Below, piece by piece: positions 56,036 to 64,000 of a stretch of DNA of 64,000 bases; position 1 is the first letter of the stretch, and each line of letters opens with the position of its first letter. Position numbers and translations under genes: made by a program. Source of the DNA: Liriodendron chinense (taxonomy: Eukaryota > Streptophyta > Magnoliopsida > Magnoliales > Magnoliaceae); assembly GCA_003013855.2 (NCBI GenBank), contig PVNU02003892.1, positions 1,364,001 to 1,428,000 on the forward strand, in the 5' to 3' direction. The notes below the pieces were generated by a model. It ran no database searches. It worked only from the letters and a program-made list of their open reading frames with translations, and was not told where the DNA came from.

Positions 56036-57640
56036 TCAAGATTACAAGCAAATATTAGATATTTAATTTCGATGACATTCAAGTTATGACGTCATTTCTG
56101 TAGTCTTTTAAATTTCTTATCATTCTCCTTATTATAAGTCATTTTCAGACCTTATCATGAAATGCACTTAAAAGAAAATCACTTTACATTTTTATTCATA
56201 AACGTCACTCAAATTACCAAGTCTACTTCTTGACCACTCAATAAAAAGACGACATGTATCTAAGAGCCAATTCTTACAAGCCATATGGCATTTTGCCCCT
56301 TACTCTAAAATAATCAAAATGACATCACCTTCAACTATAGATACCCCTTACTCTTCTTGATTCCAATACAATAACATTAACTAAACCAAAAAACTTTAAA
56401 GACTCAATGAGAATGCCCTAAATAAAAAAAATGAAATATTTTCATCTCTAAGACTACCTTCTCACATGGTTCCAAGTGAGAAGGTCTTAGGAGTAGACAC
56501 GAATCGAAGAACTCTAGTCATATTCTCTAATCAAATACTAGTGTTCATCTTTTCTTGCTCACGTTTCTAATCAGGTCCCACTATCTTACGATAAAAATTT
56601 TATAGAGTAGAGTCGGATATTTAACAACCCCAATCATCTTCTCCCTTAAAGGAGTATTGAAGTTCTTCTCTCCGTTCATATCTCTAGGCATTTGGCTAAT
56701 CTAAGCGGCTCATTTATTGCTTTTATTTATATATCTTTTTTTGTTTATAATGTTGCCATATTTCATTTCTCATATACCCCCTTCTGTAAGTTTTTTTTAT
56801 TTCTTGCTTAATTAATTTATATTTAAACAATAATATAAGAGACCTAAATAGTATCAAAACCCATAAAGTAGAGATCATACAATATAAAACTGGGGATATG
56901 CGCCTCACACTTTTCTTACCCTATAAACGAGGTCATTACTTTGAATCTATGAATATAGATTATGTGAGGTTATTCAAATCAAAACTATACATCGTAACTA
57001 CTAGGTCATTGTATCCTATGACGTCTAGCCTACCGTAGACTTTGAAATCTTAACCTGACAACTCCATAAAACATTTCTTTCAATCCTTCCACCCCATCCC
57101 CTTACAGTCCAGTCCCCAGTCCGTTCTAAGATACTAATATGTGATGTATTAAATACTATAGTGTTTATTGATATTTACATTGATAACAATGTTAATGGTG
57201 ATTGTTGATGATTGACTTCTTTTTTTGGTGAAGTAGGTTTTTATTTAAATACTTTAGAATTTGTAGCTTATATTGAGTAATTATGTGATGGGAACTATTT
57301 TTTTACAAGTTTATTAGATATTCATTATAGTGATAATATGTTTTTTTAATGTATTTTTTTTTTTTTTTTTTAAGTTTTACTAGGTATTTTACTTACATTT
57401 AAAGTTCTTAAATTAATATTAGTGAAATATCCACTTATTATATAATGCATATAGTCTTCTTTAGTTAATGTTCATATATGACTACTTTCCGTAATATTTG
57501 ATTCTATATCCATATCCAATATTCAAGTTGGATATCAAATACAAACACTATAATATTCCACTCGTGTTTGACACATTTATAGCCCTATTTATGAGATATT
57601 ACACTATGTTTCGAAGAGGTTGTAATTTACTTTTAGGTTT
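56036..57640. other. AT-rich intergenic DNA
   Basis: No gene or classified element. It contains a T run at 57353-57371. Confidence 0.4.
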
Positions 57641-58637
57641 TCAATCTTTTAATGATGAGAAAATGTTGATATGATAGCACTCATGGAGGATGGACCCACA
57701 ATAAAAACTCACTCCATTAGAAGATCCTAGTTAAATAACATTCATTTTTTTACTGTAAAATTCATCACAAGTTAGTATTGTACCAAATAATGCGTCTGCT
57801 AATGCAAATTGCAAGAAAGTACTTTTTGATCAATAGCTGAAATTACCATAATGACCACTGTATATTTTTTTTCTTTAGAAAGTAGTAAAGTGGAGAATTA
57901 TAAGGCCCACGTGATACTTGTATGGTATCCAACTTGTCGAATAGATGTAATCTACCATAATGTTTAGAAGAATAAAAAATCCAATTGTCTAATCATAAGG
58001 TGAGCCATACCATAAAAAAAAATTATATACACTACTTAAAAGCATAAAAATGCATATATAATTCATCTAGTGATTTGATCAGAAAGATTTTTTTTTTTAT
58101 TCATGTGATTAGGTGCATGTGTTTGATAAGTTGGATGTTATTAGTTTTTAAGGAAAAACAATATATGATGTACTTTTGTAACTTAATCACTTCTTAAAAA
58201 AGTACTAGTGAGGTGCTTTAATTCCTGGAAGACTTCTTTGGTAAACTTTAAATTTTATTAATCTTTGTCATTTTATTAGTTCAATGGGAACTGCTTCATT
58301 TTTTTCTTTAAATACGTGTTTGGTTGCACCAAATATTTATTGATTGTTCTTATATATTGAAATGTTGATATGTAAGACAAAGTCAAGGAAAATATAATGC
58401 ACAATCAGGATTAAAATAAATTGAGCTAGAAAATGTGAATCCTAGGGTCTAAAGTGCATTATAGTTTTTTACGACAATAATTTTACGATCCATTATTTAT
58501 TTCTTGCATATAATATGTCATTTAGAAGTTATCAACAAGCTCGATGTTTAACCAATGCCATAAGTCATTTTTTGAATTAATTTTGTGTGTTAAGTCAAAA
58601 TTTACTGTTTTTAATAAGTTGCAAGTTTTATTTTTTA
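57641..58637. other. AT-rich intergenic DNA with MITE relic
   Basis: 57885-58120 (AGTAGTAAAGTGGAGAATTA, CCACGTGATACTTGTATGG) resembles 61830-61860 and the inverted repeat at 48720. Nothing else. Confidence 0.4.
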
Positions 58638-58962
58638 GGGCCTGTTTGGTTTTACAATTTCCTGTGAAATGCAAAGTAAATGAGCCATCATTATCATTTT
58701 CAGGTGTTTATTTAAATATGAAATATGATTCCTAAATTAATAGTCAAATACACTCATAAATGAAATAAGTAAAGTAAATCGTAATGATTACATTTTCATA
58801 TTATGAAACTATCATTTTTATAGTGATTTCTAAGCGAAACAAATAATAGAACAAAATCATCATTTTAGTCCAATGTTTGTGAGTTGTCACACAATTACAA
58901 AAGTAAATAATCATCACCCATTTACAGCCATTTATCATTGTAATTGAAAAACCAAACAGGAC
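58638..58962. mobile_element. MITE with GGGCCTGTTTGGTTTT ends
   Basis: The left end GGGCCTGTTTGGTTTTACAA pairs with CATTGTAATTGAAAAACC... CAGGACT at the right; read inward that gives AGTCCTGTTTGGTTTTTCAA. 325 bp, AT-rich. The ends are of the widespread plant GGGCCTGTTTGG type (hAT or Harbinger MITEs). The target duplication is unclear. Confidence 0.65.
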
Positions 58963-59855
58963 TGCGTGTATTTTTAATGTTTTAAGAGTTTTGTGATAAC
59001 TTAAAGTCTTTGTTTAAGTCATACGAAAGAGTTTTGAGTCAGTTTAGAGGTTGCTTATTATTTTTAGTAATTTTATTATTTTAGAAAAATTTACTAAAGT
59101 TACAAATTTATTTCTTAGTCATATGAAATAACTTTGCTAATAAATTTTATTCATATTTTCTTAATAATATTTTTTCCTTTTATACCTTGTGGATTTAAAA
59201 TTCCTCATCAATTTACAGTTCATCATAAAAGGGGATGATAGTAATATCTTCCTCATCCTTTTCATTATGGACCTACTAAGCCAATTAGTATTAGAGCAAT
59301 GTCTTTTCTTAGATCGGTGGCTTGCCAATAGAAGATTAGGCGACGACAATCCTTTAAATGATGCTTCGAGATATCAAGTAGCGACTAACCTGATGTTCTA
59401 AGTTCTTTTTTTTTTTTTTTAATTAAAGAACGTACGATCAATGTAAGACATAATAGTGTCAATTAAACAATTGACTGAGACCTATGAACCACAAATACAT
59501 ACACAACAACTAATGACCCACAACTGCCGAAGGGGCTTGTGGTCAATCAATTTATGATTCGATATTTTTCAAATAATCAGATGATGAAGAATAAGAGTTG
59601 ACTTATGTAAACTAAGGAGTGCCTCTTAATGATTCTACTTACGAAGAAGAAGAGTGGACTTGTAAAATACATGAGTGCCTCTTGAGAAATCCACTGTCAA
59701 ATTACTTATGGATCCATGGATGGATTGACGGTTAATTTAGAAATGGTTCTATTGGAGTCAAAACTTCAGTTAATGAATGACATGACAAAAAGGATTAATG
59801 GATCGACGATTAAGGACAACTCAGCTAAGGAGATGGATATTAATGGATATGATAT
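58963..59855. other. AT-rich intergenic DNA
   Basis: No gene supported. It has a T run at 59407-59420 and short repeats around 59590-59690 (AAGAAGAAGAGTGGACTTGT and relatives). Confidence 0.4.
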
Positions 59856-59859
59856 GTCT

Positions 59860-61390
59860 AAATACATATCCAATTTTTGGACAGAAATAGATTTCCTCTT
59901 GTATGTAATAATAAAAGTCTATTTGTGCCCAAATATCATATCCAAGTTTTGGACACAAATAGATTTTCACTTGCATGTAATGGTAAAAATCCATTTATGT
60001 CCAAATACATCATATATCCAAATTTTGGACATGAATAAATGATCCTATTGTCTCATTTATGGAGGGAGCGGATTGCGTGTTACGACTGTCTAGTGGGCTA
60101 TTAGAGATGTACATGAGTCGAGTCAAAATCAAGTTTGACCCAAGTTTGGTTTGGCTTGTTTATGTGACACACCCTGTTCGAGCTTTACACTAGCTGACCT
60201 TCAAGCCTATCCTTACTATTTGAGCTTGGTTTGGTCTAGATTATACGAGCTTGAGCTTGGTTTGGTTTGGTCTAAATATCCAAGCCAAGCCGAGCTAAGT
60301 TTGAACAAAGGTCAGCTCTTTTTTATTCTTTTTTTTTTTTTTTGTTAAATAAACTATATACATAATATGAACTTTTTTTTATACAAAGATAACACTATAA
60401 AATAACATTAAAAAAAAACTAATACAAAAGAAAGCAACACTAAAAAATAATGTAAAATTTAATATCCTCCATGTATATGTATTATCCACGTCATGCATCC
60501 GTTTTTACATATCGTTTTAGGACATGATCCAAAATTGAATAATTTCCAAAGCTCATGTGAACCAAACCATAGGAAACCATGTGCATTCATGTATATGTAT
60601 TATGTATTATCCATGCCGTCCTAAAATCTCAAAATTGAATCACATCCAAAGCTCAAGTGAATCACACCACAGGAAACAACGTGCATACAATCTATGAGCT
60701 GAATCAAACCAAGTTGAATCATGCCAAGACGAGCCGGTAGTGCTCTTGTTTGAGCTTGGTTTGTTTTTTTAAATGAGCTTGACTCTGAGGCTTGGTTTGG
60801 TTTAAACTTCTATTCGAACCAATCCCAGCCGAGCCTTTTCAAACCCATCTGAGCCGAGCTTTCAAGTTGGCTTGGTTTGTGTCCAGCTCTAGGGCTGATT
60901 TGCCATGATTTTGATGGATGATGCTCGCGAAATATACATAAAAATACATCACATCCAATTTTTTGACACAAATCGATTTTCACTAATAGTGAAAATCGAT
61001 TTGTGTCCAAATAAATCATATCCAATATTTGGACACAAATAAATAATCTTGCTGTCTAATTTATGGAGGGAACGGATTGTCGTGTTATGAGTGTCTGGTG
61101 GGCTGATTTGCCATGATTTTGATGGATGATGCCTGCGAAATGTACAAATGCATCACATCTAATTTTTGGTGTGAAAATCCATTTGTGTCCAAATACATCA
61201 TATCCAATTTTTGGACACAAATAAATGATGCTGCTGTCTCATTTATGGAGGGGGCCGATTACGTGTTAGGAGTGTATAGGTGGGCTACTTTGCCATGATT
61301 TTGATAAATGGTGCCTGCAAAATGTACAAATACATCATATACAATTTTTTGACAAAAATAGATTTTCACTTGTATTTAACGGTGGGAAAA
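59860..61390. repeat. Tandem array of roughly 180-215-bp units, split by a hAT element
   Basis: TCTCATTTATGGAGGG recurs at 60051, 61055 (TCTAATTT) and 61238. TTTGCCATGATTTTGAT, CCAAATACATCATATCCAA and GGACACAAATAAATGAT recur in the same phase. The 61055 to 61238 period is 183 bases. One unit contains a perfect CGATTTTCACTA/TAGTGAAAATCG hairpin at about 60972. Confidence 0.7.
60102..60891. mobile_element. hAT-like element inside the tandem array
   Basis: Ends TAGAGATGTACA and TGTCCAGCTCTA are inverted. Flanks TGGGCTAT and GGGCTGAT correspond to the single GGGCTGATTTGCC of uninterrupted units, so they are a decayed target duplication. Subterminal GAGCTTGGTTTGG repeats and an inner foldback scrap (60470-60700) are present. 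No transposase. Confidence 0.65.
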
Positions 61391-61800
61391 AAAACAAAAG
61401 AAGTAAAAATGACTTTGAAAGAAGATCAGAAATACAAACATAATAAACAGTTTACACCAGAAAGTATTTACATGTGTAAATGAAATCCTAGTAAAATGCT
61501 TTACCATGTAAAGCATTTACATATGTAACTTGGTTTATAGACACATAGCTAAGGCATAAAATATGAGCCATGTCATACCTTTGGCAGGTTCTCTATAATC
61601 AATTCTCTATTTTAAAGGACGGAGGTAATTTAGCTAGGAAAAAAAAAAAAAGGATGAAAAAGTACCGAGTAGTTCTATGTAATAGGTTTATGATGAAATT
61701 ATCAAGAGATTTTTATCGGAAAAATCATCACGAATCCCATATTTACCAAATAATTATTTTATGAATCAAGATACCTGGCAGAAGTGGAGGTTATCAAAGT
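61391..61800. other. AT-rich intergenic DNA
   Basis: Nothing supported. Confidence 0.4.
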
Positions 61801-62290
61801 ACCTTTATGTATTATTTTTCTTTAAAAAGTAGTAAAGTAGCAAATTTTAAGGCCTCACGAATCTCATATTTACCAAATAACTATTTTATGAATCAAGATA
61901 CTTTAAACCCATCGATGATAATGGATCGAATCACTAGATGGGCTGTATATGAATTTTGATATTTTCAAGTGGTGTATATTATTTTTAATGGTGTAGCTCG
62001 TTTTAAACAGATGGGTTGTACATGAATTTTGATATTTTCTAGTGGTGTATATTATTTTTAATCGTGTGGCTTGCATTATGTTTAGAGCCATCCAATTTTT
62101 CGTTGTTCAGAACATCATGGCAGATTACATCTAATGGACTGTTTGGATACCATACAAATATCATGCGGGGCCCCACAAGTATCCAAAAAATAAAAAGAGC
62201 AATTTTCCATTCAAAAGACACTTCCCTAGCTTTTCGGTTCTTAAAGCTATATTTGGTAACATCATAATTTCTGCGGAATATTGAGGTAAA
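61801..62290. repeat. MITE-like repeat with a 73-bp tandem duplication
   Basis: AGATGGGCTGTATATGAATT (61936) recurs as AGATGGGTTGTACATGAATT (62009), each followed by TGGTGTATATTATTTTTAAT. The outer part is related to 57885-58120. Confidence 0.6.
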
Positions 62291-64000
62291 GATCCCAATT
62301 ATCAATTACTAGTCCAATTTTACTAAGCCCACACAGCCATCTGCGATGATCTACCAAAAGACCAGGCTCGTCATGTCATCAGGTGGGACGAACCAGCACC
62401 GACCCCAGTCTAACTTTCATGACACGTGCCCATCCACATGACAAGCACTTAATCTAGACCATCCAAATTACGGGGCAAAGCCCACAATTTCAACAAACGA
62501 GATGATTAAACCATCCAATCACCTCCTAAATTTTGAACACTACATATCCCCTTTTAGCCATCCTTTTGATGCCCGTGGACAGTTCAAATAGTCCGATCAA
62601 TGTAACAAGCGTCCATCTCTTCAATTTGGACCATTAAACACTCTTCCAACCATCCATTTGATGGGGCACGTACAGTCAGGATTTTCCTATCAGAGCTGCT
62701 CTTGGCCTGTGGCCCATCGAAAGTCCCCTGAAATCTTTGCCACTGATTACTTCAATATTCAACGGTACTGTTTCATTTTCTACACACGAGGAATGCTAAG
62801 GGCGCTCAGCATTCTGTTTTATGCACAGGCGAGTTCTTCAAACGTAACATGGATAGCCTGCAGTAGATCTGAGCCATTCATCAAGTACGGCACAATGCGA
62901 GCATGCCCTGGGCCAAAATCAGGTTACCCCTATTCATCCATTATGCCACATTGTTTGTATTGAAGATGTACCGTTTCACTTTTTGATACCATCAATTTAT
63001 TTCCATCAACCGCACACTGCCCGATACGATGAAATTTATGATTTCTCAGGCCAGGGAATCCTGACATAGACTTGATGATGGGCTTGGATAAGGCACAAAA
63101 GTGCCATGTTGGTACATGCTGCCAAGCCCCCTTATCTTAGTTTACTTCTATGGAAATGTGATGCAGCCATCCCAATCTATGGACTTATCCAGGCCACTCA
63201 TCAGGTATCCCACAATATATATATATCAGGCCCCAAAGATTTGATTGATCTGGACATAAGGTGGGGATATTTTCCCAAACAATTGTATCAACAGTTTTAA
63301 AAGATGGACTATGTACATGAGCCAGCCACCTGATTACCAGTCCAGCCTGATTTTTGGACTCCAGGGCATACAAAACTCACCTGACAAACAGCACCCATCA
63401 TGCCATTTGCATGGCTAGTATCACTGGTAGCACCAGTCACCATAGCCAGTATTGCTCAAATACATCCCAACGAAATATGCTAAGTCGGGACTTTAGCGGT
63501 TGGATTTGGGTTCTTTCTATTGATCTGAGCCGTTTATGCGGAACAGGGATGACCTAAAAGAAAAACTCTCAGAACGAATGTTTTAATCCTTTAATTATAC
63601 AAAGGATATTATGCCATCCATATTCAAAGCTAAAGAGCCAAATTATCAAAGGGTTGAAATTAGCAGCTAGCAAGGAACAGCTACTGAAAAGCATATTAGT
63701 AAAATGTGCTAGCATGCTCATATGTTTTTCAGGGTCGGTGATCAAACAGGGAACTAGTTTCTGGATCCAACTTAGGAGCTTTTATTTATTGGTATCCAAC
63801 TTACAATGTGTGCCCCATCAGATAAATGGTTTGGATCATTGGACTATAAAGCAGAATTGACGGCTAAAGTCCCAACATATCATATTCCAAATACGATGGG
63901 ATGTATTCAGAGCAAACCTCATATTATCATCCCATGACATTACTGCTTGTAAAGAACAAAGGATGCTGTTCTCTCATATTGAACAATTCCGATGAGTTTG
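62291..64000. other. Intergenic DNA, no gene recognised
   Basis: Base composition is less AT-rich than 53-60 kb, with words like GATCTGAGCCATTCATC that suggest old non-coding repeats. Open frames (up to 101 codons) have no recognisable domain. Confidence 0.4.

Noticed and set aside
62658..62963. 101-codon plus-strand frame
   Set aside because: No domain, no splice signals of note, flanked by repeat-like DNA.

Overview
This is nuclear DNA of a flowering plant. It shows intron-split coding sequence with plant-type splice sites, LTR retrotransposons of the plant Ty3/Tat and Ty1-copia/Tork type, hAT-type terminal repeats, and many copies of a palindromic non-coding element built around GGGCCCACC...CCGTCCATCC. 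From memory, that last element is very abundant in magnoliid genomes (Magnolia, Liriodendron, Cinnamomum and relatives). The magnoliid assignment is an inference, not a demonstration. I found no bacterial, organellar, CRISPR or rRNA/tRNA sequence.

Only one host gene is convincing. It lies on the minus strand at 12896-16831 and has five exons encoding a bark-storage-protein-like member of the nucleoside phosphorylase (PNP/UDP) superfamily, with a putative signal peptide and a TATA box at 16915-16922. All splice phases fit a protein of about 352 residues, but exon 4 carries one extra base near 14234 that breaks the frame. It is either a young pseudogene or a sequence error.

Everything else is a mobile-element landscape.

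1-12115: nested insertions. A gag-bearing Ty3/gypsy remnant with its 3' LTR was split by a copia element (2084-12042, minus strand). The copia element was itself filled with tandem LTR pieces, an inverted gypsy gag fragment, a long LTR-like element (5804-9265) and a non-autonomous hAT element (9587-11032).

16930-22200: a second hAT element of the same family, an RNase H-like coding scrap and several foldback elements.

22220-34083: a decayed Tat-lineage Ty3/gypsy element with LTRs, gag, protease, RT, RNase H plus archaeal-type RNase H, integrase, and a separate antisense gene between integrase and the 3' LTR. A 1.5-kb non-coding insert splits its RT. The 3' LTR runs on into a second copy of the primer-binding site and gag start. 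The two halves of one foldback element flank the whole block.

34300-40840: a nearly continuous run of foldback elements, one with a demonstrable empty site at 1-470 and one split by a 183-bp tandem array.

40844-45768: a copia element of Tork type on the minus strand, with its protease aspartate and a zinc-knuckle cysteine mutated.

46300-53230: nested hairpin elements with clear target duplications, a hAT-like element with internal tandem repeats, and a tandem array of about 118-bp units split by a foldback.

53230-64000: AT-rich, with LTR and MITE remnants and another tandem array interrupted by a hAT element; no gene recognised.
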